In this document: positions 26,275 through 34,922 of the stretch, one piece after another | How the letters are laid out: every line of letters starts with the position of its first letter | Position numbering within the stretch: the stretch's first letter is position 1 | Origin: Sphingobacterium thalpophilum | GTDB lineage: Bacteria > Bacteroidota > Bacteroidia > B-17B0 > Aurantibacillaceae | DNA: 53,844 nt | NCBI GenBank assembly: GCA_943325195.2 | Contig: CALPON020000002.1 | Span: 1-53,844, forward strand | Reading direction: 5' to 3' | The notes under the pieces: model-generated | Seen by the model: only the letters and a program-made list of their open reading frames with translations | Told to the model about the DNA's origin: nothing | The model's database searches: none | Made by a program: the position numbers and the translations under genes

Positions 26275-27813
26275 TTAATACGGCATTTCATATTTGCGTT
26301 CCAGCCTAATAAAATCCGCCATTGGCAGGGTATTGCCGGTAATCAGAGCTAAGCCGTAATCATCCAACTTTGTAATTTGAAAACCAGCATCCTGTGCCAT
26401 TTTTTCAGCGATATTGAAGGTGGTGGAGAGTAAAACGAATTTTGGGACTACTTTTCCTTCAAAGGTCTGTCTTACCGCATAACGTTTGTCCCAAGTGGTC
26501 TCCATGTTATCCGGATAATCTTTATCCAGCGCCTTTCCGGCATAACAAATTGTGTTCACGGCCCAGAAACGGTGCGAGACGAGGATAAAATCCGCTCCTT
26601 GCTCCTTGCACTTTTGTCCGTAAAAGCCACTGACCTGCTGGGTACTTTCTAGTGAAATCAACGAAAGGGCGTTCCAGTTTTGTTCTTCAAAGTGCCAGCG
26701 TAATCGCTCTTCGTGTGTTGTAAAATTGATCGTGAGATTGATTAGGGCCGCGGGTATCAGAACATAACGTGCCAGCCTTGCTGATAGTTGCACTTGGGCC
26801 AGCAATAAAGCAAACAAAAGGGGAAGTGCGAGGTACATGCGGCTGTAGCTGAGATACACCCATACGCTACCGTCGCGAGTTTTGCTGATGCACATACTGA
26901 TCAGTAGCAAGAGCAGAAAACTCCCGAAGGCAAAAAGCAGCGCTTTGTTTTTTTGACGAAGGATTAAGTAAAACAGTGCGCCGAAGGGCAACAACAACCA
27001 AACCGCCTGCTGTTCGACGAAAGGGGAGAGTTGCGCAAAGGTGGCATTTAGTTGACTGAGGTTTTCTTGCAGATATCTTAGACCGAATTCCATAATTAGA
27101 TTAGTTTTAATGTATTCGGGATGGGTTCTATAAAACTGATTAAAGAACAAATCAAGGGGTAAATAAAGTCCTGCAGCAATTGCCGTGAGCCCATAATACC
27201 AGAGGTGTCGGTGGTGGTGGTAAAATAAGAAGGCCAGCATGGGCACTGTGAGCAGTAGAGAATTAGGATTCACAAAAAATGCTAGTAGGCCCGCTGCTGT
27301 ATTAAAGAATAACCAGGATCTGCGCTCGGGATACAGAAAACTCTGCGCGTAGAAAGAACAAAAGAACAAACCGGTAACAAATCCCCGCGGCTGTGCGTTC
27401 AGCAGAAAATAAGCGGGATTCATGCAGAGCAGTAGCGCTAAAAAACTCAGGGCTTGCCAATGACGGTCCGCGCGAAAAAGTAAAATAGCGGTGCTCAGTA
27501 TGGGAGCTAAAAAAAGGAGGTGTGTCGCCAAAGGGACTGCTTGCCAAACGGGCAGTCCCATTTTATAAAACGGCACAGCCAGCAAGGCCTCCAGAAAGGT
27601 ATTATAATTCTGCGCATAATAACGCGGCTCATAAAAGCGACCCTGCGAAAAATCGGATAAGCCGGCCCACATAAAGAACTGGTCCGTGTCCACCCATTTC
27701 AGATTGTAGCAGATATAAATACACGCCTGAAAAGCAACGAGGCCTCCCAAGAGTAGAAAAAAAAGAAGGCGTACCGTCGTCTTTTCCTTACGATTGCCGC
27801 TATGTGTTTCCAT
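26275..27813 (-). CDS. Multi-pass membrane protein, possible GT-C glycosyltransferase
   Basis: A 512-residue membrane protein with about ten to twelve hydrophobic helices in the first 360 residues and a soluble C-terminal domain of about 130 residues (DFILVSHRFWAVNTICYAGK, FVLLSTTFNIAEKMAQDAGF). The layout resembles GT-C enzymes such as the PMT/ArnT-like or Bacteroidota lipid-linked sugar transferases, but I see no diagnostic DD or DE motif in the first loop beyond KWVDTDQFF. Specific function not assigned. The ATG beginning METHSGNRK was chosen. The frame is open for 107 more codons upstream, but they overlap the trigger factor gene and its terminator and have non-protein-like composition. 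Confidence 0.7.
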   Translation of the reverse strand: METHSGNRKEKTTVRLLFFLLLGGLVAFQACIYICYNLKWVDTDQFFMWAGLSDFSQGRFYEPRYYAQNYNTFLEALLAVPFYKMGLPVWQAVPLATHLLFLAPILSTAILLFRADRHWQALSFLALLLCMNPAYFLLNAQPRGFVTGLFFCSFYAQSFLYPERRSWLFFNTAAGLLAFFVNPNSLLLTVPMLAFLFYHHHRHLWYYGLTAIAAGLYLPLDLFFNQFYRTHPEYIKTNLIMEFGLRYLQENLSQLNATFAQLSPFVEQQAVWLLLPFGALFYLILRQKNKALLFAFGSFLLLLLISMCISKTRDGSVWVYLSYSRMYLALPLLFALLLAQVQLSARLARYVLIPAALINLTINFTTHEERLRWHFEEQNWNALSLISLESTQQVSGFYGQKCKEQGADFILVSHRFWAVNTICYAGKALDKDYPDNMETTWDKRYAVRQTFEGKVVPKFVLLSTTFNIAEKMAQDAGFQITKLDDYGLALITGNTLPMADFIRLERKYEMPY

Positions 27814-27847
27814 GGTCTTCACCCGCTTCAAACAAAAGGTCGGTATA

Positions 27848-27880
27848 AAAAAAACCCGGCTGTTTAAGACCGGGTTTAAT
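27848..27880 (-). terminator. Terminator of tig
   Basis: AAACCCGG and CCGGGTTT form an 8-bp stem with a 10-nt loop. On the minus strand it is followed by a run of T. It lies about 20 nt after the trigger factor stop. Confidence 0.9.
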
Positions 27881-27898
27881 AAAAGTAAGAAAAAGCAT

Positions 27899-29233
27899 TT
27901 AGTTTTTGAAAAAATCATCGTAGCTGACTTCCGTGGTCTGCAGCGTGCATTTTTCACGGATGAGGGCCAGAACTTTTTTACTGTACAGATTTTCAAAAAT
28001 CTTCTGTGCATCTTTTTCACGTGCAAGAATGTCTTTTGAAATTTTAACGAGATCTTCTTCTGTAGGCGTCTGTCCATAACGCGCGTATTCGCTGCGGACA
28101 AAGGTTTTCGCCTCTTCCTGCGCCTCTTCTGCATTTACCTGAAGACTATTGTCTTTTATTATTTTGTTTTCAATTAAGCGCCACTGCATCGCTTTGGCAT
28201 AGTTCGGATAATCGCTTTCAATTTCTTCAGGCGTTGCCGGTTTTTCATTGGCATAGGCCAGCCATCTTTTCAGAAAATTGTCCGGCAATTGTAAGTTCAG
28301 TTTTTCAACCAGTTTGTTCTCAACTTCGGTACGTAAAAAGCGATCAGAATCGGCACTGAACATGAGACTCAATTCTTCACGGATCTTAGCACGGAAAGCC
28401 TCTTCACCCTCAATCACACCGGCACCATAAATTTTATCAAACAATTCCTGGTTAAGCTCAGCTTCTTCCATGCGACTGATGTTTTTAACGGTCAGCTGCA
28501 GGTCGCAGTTACTTGTTTCTGCTAGGTCTTTTTCAATCCCCAAGGAAACACTTTTATCAACGGCAGTTTCATAAAGGTCATTAATATTAATAACCACTTT
28601 GTCATCCCGCTTCAAGCCAAGCAATTGTGCTTTTGCTTTTTCACTTTTTATCCGCTCATAACTCAGGCTGGTGGACTTGAAGATCCCACCTGCTTTAATA
28701 GCGCCTGTTTCGTCGAGTTCATTAATGTCAACAAAAACCACATCTTTCTCGGTTGACACTTCCGGGCTGGCAGGCTTTCCGTAATTGCGACGAATGTCTT
28801 TCAGGTATTTTTCAATCAATTCATCGTCTACTTTTACTGTTTTGTGATTGAACACATTGCTGCTATCGAGGTTGATTTTAAAATCTGGGGAAAGACCAAT
28901 CTGATACACAAATTCAAAATCCGCTTGTTTGGTAAAGTCTACAGAAGTCTGATCTTTGGGAAGGGGATTGCCTAAAATATCAATTTTGTTTTCTTCTATG
29001 TATTTGTAAATAGAATCATTTAGAAGCTTATTGATTTCATCTACCATGATCTGTGTTCCGTACTGCTTTTTAATCAGTCCCGCGGGCACTTTTCCTGGTC
29101 TGAAGCCTGGCATGTTCGCCTGACGCTGTACTTTCTTGAGACCTTCGTTTACTTTTGCTTCGTAATCCGCAGGTGTCATGCTAATCGTGATCTCAGCATT
29201 CAATGCATCAATATCTTGCTTTGTAATGTTCAT
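27899..29233 (-). CDS. tig: Trigger factor
   Basis: A 444-residue ribosome-bound chaperone for nascent chains. The ribosome-binding tail signature is present as MPGFRPGKVPAGLIKKQYG near residue 42. A central segment where the PPIase domain lies in other trigger factors follows, without its usual strong FKBP motifs (VVFVDINELDETGAIKAGGI). The C-terminal helical arm domain follows. The ATG of MNITKQDIDA was chosen; an upstream in-frame start would add 11 residues that overlap the promoter. clpP and clpX, often next to tig in other bacteria, are not here; the next gene is an unrelated membrane protein after a terminator. Confidence 0.95.
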   Translation of the reverse strand: MNITKQDIDALNAEITISMTPADYEAKVNEGLKKVQRQANMPGFRPGKVPAGLIKKQYGTQIMVDEINKLLNDSIYKYIEENKIDILGNPLPKDQTSVDFTKQADFEFVYQIGLSPDFKINLDSSNVFNHKTVKVDDELIEKYLKDIRRNYGKPASPEVSTEKDVVFVDINELDETGAIKAGGIFKSTSLSYERIKSEKAKAQLLGLKRDDKVVININDLYETAVDKSVSLGIEKDLAETSNCDLQLTVKNISRMEEAELNQELFDKIYGAGVIEGEEAFRAKIREELSLMFSADSDRFLRTEVENKLVEKLNLQLPDNFLKRWLAYANEKPATPEEIESDYPNYAKAMQWRLIENKIIKDNSLQVNAEEAQEEAKTFVRSEYARYGQTPTEEDLVKISKDILAREKDAQKIFENLYSKKVLALIREKCTLQTTEVSYDDFFKN

Positions 29234-29253
29234 TGGCTTAAAAATTAAGAGCG

Positions 29254-29271
29254 CAAAAATACGCAAATTTA
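29254..29271 (-). promoter_or_regulatory. Tandem -7 boxes upstream of tig
   Basis: On the minus strand TAAATTTG and TATTTTTG both match TAnnTTTG, two bases apart, about 21-38 nt before the ATG. No good -33 TTTG is at 19 nt for either. Either could set the transcription start. Confidence 0.5.
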
Positions 29272-29321
29272 CCTTCCTTTTGAAGCAATTAAAGGGCTGA
29301 ATGAGAGAAAATTAACAAAAA

Positions 29322-30185
29322 TCAGAAGATGCTGATTTGAAAGCCGCAGGCATAGGTGTGTGCAGGGGATAGTCGGATAATTCCAGCTTTCTCTGACAGC
29401 TTTCCACTGCTCCCCACTTTGTCAGTGATCCCCATCCAGGGCTCAAGGCAGATAAAGGGATGCTCGCCTTTTTTACTCCAGATGCCAAACCATGGCCAGC
29501 TTTCGCAATCCATGCGCAGGGCGCGCTGATGGTTTTTGCTGCGCAACCAGACTTTGTTAATTTGACTGTTGGCGAAGACCAATGCATCGGCATCAAAAAG
29601 TGAATGGGAGAGAGGAAGCTGGCGGTATGGGAGGAAAAGCGTATCGGTCCTATTGCTTAGTAAACCATCCTCTAAAAGTGTACGGCGGAGTTCTTCCTTC
29701 TCAAATTCGAGGTAATAATCCTCCAGCCGTTCGCCTTTTAGCAAGGGGCAGTTGAAGCCGGGATGTGCGCCAATGCTGAAAAGCAGATCGCTTTCACCTG
29801 TATTCTTTACTGTATAGGTTGTTCGTAAGGTCGCTCTGACCAAGGTATAGGTGATGCGGAGATGAAATAGAAAAGGGTAGAGGCGAAGCGTTTCTTGATC
29901 CGGCTGCAAATCCATACTGACTTCTTTGTCTGTTTGGACCACACAGTCAAAGTCACGGTCCCTCGCAAATCCATGTTGAGGCAGACTGTAAGACTCCTCG
30001 CCGGACGAATAGGTGTTGTTTTTTAGTCGGCCCACAATGGGAAAGAGCACGGGGGCGTGACGGGGCCAGACGGAGGGCTCTGCCTGCCAGAGGTATTCGA
30101 GTCCGTCTGGAGTTTGAAGACTGCATAACTCAGCACCTTTTTCTTTTATGCGGATGCGGAGAAATTCGTTTTGAAGCTCAATCAT
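29322..30185 (-). CDS. Aldose 1-epimerase family protein (LacX-like)
   Basis: A 287-residue beta-sandwich enzyme of the galactose mutarotase superfamily, LacX-like branch. Key residues: the conserved arginine in PIVGRLKNN, HGFARDRDF with the first active-site histidine, GAHPGFNCPL with the second, and CLEPWMGITD with the catalytic glutamate. Likely interconverts anomers of a hexose or hexose phosphate; substrate not known. It is the last gene of the run M42 peptidase-GH3-LysE-DUF493-LacX. Confidence 0.9.
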   Translation of the reverse strand: MIELQNEFLRIRIKEKGAELCSLQTPDGLEYLWQAEPSVWPRHAPVLFPIVGRLKNNTYSSGEESYSLPQHGFARDRDFDCVVQTDKEVSMDLQPDQETLRLYPFLFHLRITYTLVRATLRTTYTVKNTGESDLLFSIGAHPGFNCPLLKGERLEDYYLEFEKEELRRTLLEDGLLSNRTDTLFLPYRQLPLSHSLFDADALVFANSQINKVWLRSKNHQRALRMDCESWPWFGIWSKKGEHPFICLEPWMGITDKVGSSGKLSEKAGIIRLSPAHTYACGFQISIF

Positions 30186-30217
30186 AGCCAGCTCTTTTCA
30201 AATAAAATGCCAAGAGA

Positions 30218-30490
30218 TTACAGATAGATAAGTCCCTCAATTTTGCCAGCTTTTCTATAAATCTCAATAATCTCATCCACTGACATCACCACCTGGCGTG
30301 CGGTAATGCTTGTATACCGGCCCCTGCCGCTTTCTTTGCGGTGGAGATCAGTACCTGGCTCAAATAAATTTTCTACGAGGGCAATCTTACGCAGCTCGCT
30401 GGTGACAACGAACTTGAACATATAAACACTCGGGTAACTCAAGCTCTCGGCTAGCTTATCTCTGAATTTTAGTAGTTCTTCTTCGGTCAT
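30218..30490 (-). CDS. DUF493 (YbeD-like) family protein
   Basis: A 90-residue cytoplasmic protein of the DUF493/YbeD family, with the ferredoxin-like ACT-type fold: YPSVYMFKFVVTSELRKIAL, then the conserved RRES-type segment HRKESGRGRYTSITARQVV, then VDEIIEIYRKAGKIEGLIYL. Members are thought to be small regulatory proteins; no firm function is known. It overlaps the LysE-type gene by 4 nt, which suggests coupled translation. Confidence 0.88.
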   Translation of the reverse strand: MTEEELLKFRDKLAESLSYPSVYMFKFVVTSELRKIALVENLFEPGTDLHRKESGRGRYTSITARQVVMSVDEIIEIYRKAGKIEGLIYL

Positions 30491-31125
30491 GTTTTTTCAA
30501 AATAATGGTTGTAAATAAGTACAAGACCAAAAATAACAAGGAGAACACCAGTGAAAATATTAATTAAATACATAATACGAGCAGTCAGTAAGGCTTTCAA
30601 TTTGCCACTCGCCACTAACTTTGCTACCTCCACAAGCAACACGATGCCAAGCGTCATTCCGAAATACAGAATCATTTTTATAACGGAATAGTTGAGTGTT
30701 TTGCTCACTGCGGTGACATTTCCCAGCCACAATAGCCACACGGCGGGATTGAGTGAATTGAGCAGAAAGCCTCGAGCCAGCATAGCACCTGCTGTCGGCA
30801 GCTTCAGGGGCTCATCCACCTGATCGCTGGGCAGGGGTTGTCGGAAGTGTACCGCTCCAAAAATAATGAGCATACTGCCCGCCATAATGCCCATAAAGCG
30901 CTGGCTTTTTTCGTCCTGTATAAAATTGGTGGCACCAAAATGAACAAGCACAATGATGAGCAGGCAGACAATAAAATCGCTCAGCACCACGCCCATAGCG
31001 AGTAGCGAACCGGTCTTATAGCCGTGCTTAATGCCTGTGTTAATCAGTGCGAAAAAGGCGGGACCAAAAGAAAATGTCAGCAATAGTACGATGACAATGG
31101 TCTGGTATATGAGGCTGCCAATCAA
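30487..31125 (-). CDS. LysE/RhtB family translocator
   Basis: A 212-residue inner-membrane protein with about six helices, of the LysE/RhtB superfamily of amino acid and metabolite exporters. Typical features are the first helix with FSFGPAFFALINTGIKHGY, the GSLLAMGVVLSDFIVCLLII second helix, and the GFLLNSLNPAVWLLWLGN motif, where NP is strongly conserved in the family. The exported substrate is unknown. It has 4-nt overlaps with GH3 upstream and DUF493 downstream. Confidence 0.9.
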   Translation of the reverse strand: MIGSLIYQTIVIVLLLTFSFGPAFFALINTGIKHGYKTGSLLAMGVVLSDFIVCLLIIVLVHFGATNFIQDEKSQRFMGIMAGSMLIIFGAVHFRQPLPSDQVDEPLKLPTAGAMLARGFLLNSLNPAVWLLWLGNVTAVSKTLNYSVIKMILYFGMTLGIVLLVEVAKLVASGKLKALLTARIMYLINIFTGVLLVIFGLVLIYNHYFEKT

Positions 31126-32660
31126 TACGGAGGTGTCTTATAGTTTTCTAGAAAGGCCAACCAATCATTCAGTTGTTTACCTTTCATTACGCGTGGAAAC
31201 TTACTTTGTCCCCCGAGTTTATTTTTACTGGCGAGAAAATCGATAAAGGCCTGGTTGGGAAGCACGCTCACCATAACTTCTTTTAAAGCATGTCTGCGCT
31301 CGACGGCATAGTCATCGTTGAGTTTTTTCAGATGTCCGTCAATGCTTTCAAGCAAGGCTGCCTCATCCACAAGTTTGTTCGCGCCAACATACCAGTGGTG
31401 CGCAAAGAGGCCCTGGTGAGGTTTTCCAACAACACAGTATTCATTGATGTTGATATTAAAGTCCTGTGCTGCCAGCTTTATCGCCTGGTTCATATTGTCG
31501 ACGCTGAGGTGTTCGCCGCAGAGGCTGAGGAAGTGTTTGGTGCGGCCAGTAATAATAATTTCACAGCGCTGCAAATCGGTGAATTTGATGGTATCGCCAA
31601 TGAGGTATCGCCAGGCCCCAGCACAATTACTAATTAAGAGCGCGTATTCCTGTTCGGCCTCAACCTGTGTGATATCAAGGGCTTTAGCCTGAGGCTTTAG
31701 GTTGCCGTCCGCATCAAAATTATCAGACGTAAAAGGAATAAACTCAAAAAAAACTTTATTATTCGTTAAGAGTTTCATCGCTTGTTTTTCATTGGGACGC
31801 TCCTGGTAGGCTAAAAAACCTTCAGACGCCATGTAAGTGTCCAGAAAAATAAGTTCGCGACTACACAATTTATCGATGCTTTTGCGGTAGGGATGAATCG
31901 CAACGCCCCCATGCACAAATACGGCTAGATTGGGCCATATATCGTGAATGGTGTTGACATTGTAGTGTTTGATAATACGTTCAAAAAGCAACTGAATCCA
32001 TGCAGGAACACCGCAGATAAAGCCGACATTCCATTGTCGGGCGTTTTCAACAATCTCTTGTAATTTCGATTCCCAGTCATTCAGAGAACGGATGTCGGGG
32101 CCTGGTAGTGTAAAATTTTGAAACCAGCGTGGTTGTGTGCCTTGGGTAATTCCACTTAAATCCCCGCTGAAATAAGTGCCGTTATAACTCAGGTTGGTGC
32201 TGCCACCTACGAGTAATATTTCGGTTTCAAATTGTTCTTTGGGAAAATCAAAATGACGGGTACTGAGAATTTGTTTTAAGGTGCCGCGATGAATGGTTTT
32301 GATAATTTCACGGGTCACAGGAATATGTTTACTGGAAGATTCGGAAGTGCCCGAACTCAGCGCAAAATATTTTATTTTACCAGGCCAGCAGACATCTTTT
32401 TCACCTTTTAGGGCGCGGTGCCACCAAGCGTCGAACAAACTAGAGTAGTCAAAGATGGGAATGGTTTTTTGAAATATCTGCACGGGATTTTCCATTAGGC
32501 TCATTTCCGAGAACTTATAATGTGTGCCAAAGGCAGTTGACTGGGCTCTGGTGAGCAGTTTCAGCAACTGATTAATTTGCTGCTTGTGCACACTGCTGCG
32601 GTTTGGTATTCTGGAACGAATACCGATAGCACCTTTTATAAGGGATCCTAGTATTGGCAT
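31122..32660 (-). CDS. GH3 family acyl-adenylate-type protein
   Basis: A 512-residue member of the GH3 family (ANL superfamily). Plant members join amino acids to acyl acids via an acyl-adenylate; bacterial members are common in Bacteroidota and not well understood. Visible: the ATP-binding loop FALSSGTSESSSKHIPVT, the adenylation-site TYMASEGF, and ISNCAGAWRYLIGDTIKF with TGRTKHFLSLCGEHL, which match the three core motifs. The enzyme is probably cytoplasmic. The neighbouring LysE-type exporter, coupled by a 4-nt overlap, could export its product (inference). Confidence 0.92.
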   Translation of the reverse strand: MPILGSLIKGAIGIRSRIPNRSSVHKQQINQLLKLLTRAQSTAFGTHYKFSEMSLMENPVQIFQKTIPIFDYSSLFDAWWHRALKGEKDVCWPGKIKYFALSSGTSESSSKHIPVTREIIKTIHRGTLKQILSTRHFDFPKEQFETEILLVGGSTNLSYNGTYFSGDLSGITQGTQPRWFQNFTLPGPDIRSLNDWESKLQEIVENARQWNVGFICGVPAWIQLLFERIIKHYNVNTIHDIWPNLAVFVHGGVAIHPYRKSIDKLCSRELIFLDTYMASEGFLAYQERPNEKQAMKLLTNNKVFFEFIPFTSDNFDADGNLKPQAKALDITQVEAEQEYALLISNCAGAWRYLIGDTIKFTDLQRCEIIITGRTKHFLSLCGEHLSVDNMNQAIKLAAQDFNININEYCVVGKPHQGLFAHHWYVGANKLVDEAALLESIDGHLKKLNDDYAVERRHALKEVMVSVLPNQAFIDFLASKNKLGGQSKFPRVMKGKQLNDWLAFLENYKTPPY

Positions 32661-32678
32661 CTTTTTAATTACTTTTTG

Positions 32679-33770
32679 CTATTTGATGTATCGGAAGTCC
32701 TGGTTGTTTTTTATGGTTTTCAGACTGTGATAAATAAGCTTAATAACTTCTTCAACATCTTGTTTATGCACACTTTCAACGGTTGTGTGCATATAGCGCA
32801 GAGGGAGTGAAATAAGCACCGATGCAATGCCGTCGGTGGCATAAGCAAAGGCGTCTGTATCGGTGCCCGTTGCGCGACTCGCAGCCTGACGCTGAAATTC
32901 GATTTTATTTTTCTTGGCCGCTTCTATCACCATTTTCAGTAGATTGTTTTGTACTGCAGGGGCGTAACTTAAGACGGGACCTTTTCCGCAGGCGAGGTCG
33001 CCACTGGTGATTTTATTCATCATGGGCGTTTGCGTATCATGGCAGACGTCTGTAATAATGGCCACGTCGGGTTTAATGCGCCGCGCAATCATGGTCGCAC
33101 CATTTAAACCGACTTCTTCTTGAACACTATTTACTAGGTATAAACCAAACGGTAATTTGTCTTTATTTTCTTTCAGCATTCTGGCCACTTCGGCAATCAT
33201 GAACCCGCCGATGCGGTTGTCCAAGGCACGGCCCGTATAAAAGCGGTCGTTCAACTCCATTAGCTCATCTTCGTAGGTCACAACGCAGCCAACGTGCACA
33301 CCTAGGGCTTCTACTTCCTTGTCGGACTTGCAGCCAAGATCCAGAAAAATATTTTTCAGACTTGGACCTTCTTCTTTAGCGGCATCCCGCACATGAATGG
33401 CCGGCCAGCCGAAGACGGCCTTAATAGGTCCGTTTTCGGTGTGTATGTTAACGCGCATGGAAGGCGCAATTTGGTGATCACTTCCGCCATTACGACGAAG
33501 GTAAATGAAGCCGTCTTTGGTAATGTAATGGACAAACCAGCTAATCTCGTCGGCATGGGCTTCAATCACAACTTTATATTCCGCTTTTGGATTGATGACA
33601 CCCACTGCCGTGCCGTAAGTGTCCACAAAATACTCGTCGATAAAAGGTTTGAGGTAATTCAACCAGATTTTCTGACCGCTGCTCTCGAAACCGGTGGGGG
33701 ATGCATTGTTGAGGTACTCGTATAAAAAACGGGTGGACCCGGGGTTCAAAACGCTCTTACTCTTTGCCAT
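32679..33770 (-). CDS. M42 family metallopeptidase (TET/FrvX-like aminopeptidase)
   Basis: A 363-residue dinuclear-metal aminopeptidase of clan MH. The metal and catalytic residues are in order: EAHADEISWFV (H), GRALDNRIGGF (bridging D), NSVQEEVGLNGA (catalytic E and ligand E), ITDVCHDTQTP (D) and MHTTVESVHKQDV (H). Such enzymes form tetrahedral dodecamers that trim peptides in the cytoplasm. The frame is complete and of normal length. It starts the run of five minus-strand genes. A TAAATTTG box about 30 nt before its start, at 33800-33807, is a possible promoter. Confidence 0.94.
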   Translation of the reverse strand: MAKSKSVLNPGSTRFLYEYLNNASPTGFESSGQKIWLNYLKPFIDEYFVDTYGTAVGVINPKAEYKVVIEAHADEISWFVHYITKDGFIYLRRNGGSDHQIAPSMRVNIHTENGPIKAVFGWPAIHVRDAAKEEGPSLKNIFLDLGCKSDKEVEALGVHVGCVVTYEDELMELNDRFYTGRALDNRIGGFMIAEVARMLKENKDKLPFGLYLVNSVQEEVGLNGATMIARRIKPDVAIITDVCHDTQTPMMNKITSGDLACGKGPVLSYAPAVQNNLLKMVIEAAKKNKIEFQRQAASRATGTDTDAFAYATDGIASVLISLPLRYMHTTVESVHKQDVEEVIKLIYHSLKTIKNNQDFRYIK

Positions 33771-33820
33771 AATCTATCAATTCAACCTTAAATTAAAGCA
33801 AATTTAACGACAATTAAAAG

Positions 33821-33840
33821 CAAAAACCCCTAAGTTTTTG
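33821..33840 (-). terminator. Short hairpin after the carbonic anhydrase-like gene
   Basis: CAAAAAC and GTTTTTG form a 7-bp stem around a 6-nt loop, with T-rich sequence following on the minus strand. It lies about 35 nt after the stop codon. Weak because the stem has only two G-C pairs. Confidence 0.5.
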
Positions 33841-33874
33841 TGTATTGACGCGGACCTTGCGGGCGGTCAGGGAC

Positions 33875-34474
33875 TTATTTTTTATTCTTTTTCCAGTTTT
33901 TATATTCCTCCTGTTGCAGGGGTCGGAAGGCCGGCGGTCTTCTGAGTGGTTCGCAGGGACGTAGGGACGCATAGCAATCCGCCGGTAACTGCTGATACAG
34001 TTCAGTGCCTTTGGTTTTCCATTCCATCATCTCATCACTCACGGATTTTATGGCTTTCGCAGGATTTCCGACAATCAGCTGCCGTTTCTCAAACACCTGG
34101 CCTCCAGCCACAAAGCTTAAGGCCCCCACAATGCATTCATCTCCCAGAATTACATCATCCATTAACACGGCATTCATGCCAATCAAACAGTTTTTTCCAA
34201 TGGTGGCCCCATGTATAATGGCCCCGTGTCCAATATGCGCCGATTCTTTGAGCAAGACCAAGGTGCCTGGAAACATATGAATGGTGCAATTTTCCTGAAC
34301 ATTACATCCGTCCTCGATCACAATCTGCCCCCAGTCGCCGCGAATGGCAGCACCGGGTCCGATGTAAACTCGTTCACCAATGGTCACGTTGCCGGTAACA
34401 GTGGCATTGGGGTGGACAAAGGAGCTGGGGTGGATAATAGGACGGTAACCTCGGAATTCGAAAATATTTGCCAT
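33875..34474 (-). CDS. Gamma carbonic anhydrase family protein
   Basis: A 199-residue left-handed beta-helix protein made of hexapeptide repeats, expected to be a trimer with metal sites between subunits. The three zinc histidines are in CTIHMFPGT and ESAHIGHGAIIHG. FVHPNATVTGNVTIGERVYI and the RGDWGQIVIEDGCNVQENC block are typical. It could be a carbonic anhydrase or a PaaY-like CoA thioesterase; sequence alone does not decide. The ATG of MANIFEFRGY was chosen; 43 upstream codons are open but have no family match. It is read away from the small gene at 34.6 kb. Confidence 0.93.
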   Translation of the reverse strand: MANIFEFRGYRPIIHPSSFVHPNATVTGNVTIGERVYIGPGAAIRGDWGQIVIEDGCNVQENCTIHMFPGTLVLLKESAHIGHGAIIHGATIGKNCLIGMNAVLMDDVILGDECIVGALSFVAGGQVFEKRQLIVGNPAKAIKSVSDEMMEWKTKGTELYQQLPADCYASLRPCEPLRRPPAFRPLQQEEYKNWKKNKK

Positions 34475-34565
34475 GACTTGCGTTGTTTTAGCGAAGGTAC
34501 AAATTATCTGAGTGCCCGAAAGCCCTGTTTTACCAGTCTTTTCAATTAATACTACAATTCGTAGC

Positions 34566-34595
34566 ATTGTTTTGCTATTCAGCGTAGTAATTTTG
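34566..34595 (+). promoter_or_regulatory. Promoter of a small unknown gene
   Basis: ATTG, 18 nt, then TAATTTTG, an exact TAnnTTTG box. The next ATG is 25 nt downstream. No other plus-strand gene is near. Confidence 0.7.
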
Positions 34596-34620
34596 AGTAT
34601 CAATTAAAAAACAGCTTCCT

Positions 34621-34845
34621 ATGATTAGCAGCGCCACACCCTTACAGCCCGTACATTTCAGACAGCTAAATGAATTATTGTCCACCGCCCATTCCCGTAA
34701 AACGGGGGGCGAGCCGATATTAAAGCGTTCGTCACAGCCAGGTCGACTATTGACGCAATTAGAAAAAGAGTTGCCTGTGGTGCCTGCACCAGCTGTATTT
34801 CGGCGTTTAGGTAGGCATACCCAGCTCGTTCTTGCTTTATCATGA
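34621..34845 (+). CDS. Small protein of unknown function
   Basis: A 74-residue protein that I do not recognise. It has no membrane helix or signal peptide, is basic and fairly rich in Leu, Arg and Pro (KRSSQPGRLLTQLEKELPVV). Support for it being real is the strong promoter just upstream, an ATG in good position and a hairpin-terminator 25 nt after the stop. Against it: short length and an opposite-strand open frame of 61 codons over the same bases. It is the only plus-strand gene between 26.3 and 38 kb. Confidence 0.45.
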   Translation: MISSATPLQPVHFRQLNELLSTAHSRKTGGEPILKRSSQPGRLLTQLEKELPVVPAPAVFRRLGRHTQLVLALS

Positions 34846-34869
34846 GTAGTGCCTTACGAAGGGCTTGAG

Positions 34870-34898
34870 CAAAAAAAAAGGAGACAAAGCTCCTTTTA
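34870..34898 (-). terminator. Terminator of the RNase E/G gene
   Basis: AAAGGAG and CTCCTTT form a 7-bp stem with a 6-nt loop. On the minus strand a run of nine T follows. It may also serve the small plus-strand gene, though with fewer T on that side. Confidence 0.85.
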
Positions 34899-34922
34899 GA
34901 TAGTTAGTTTAGCAGAGAGGGT

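Noticed and set aside
27814-28134. 107-codon N-terminal extension of the membrane protein gene
   Set aside because: It overlaps the tig coding end and terminator in another frame and is a string of Lys, Arg, Phe and Leu without family match; the ATG at 27813 fits better.
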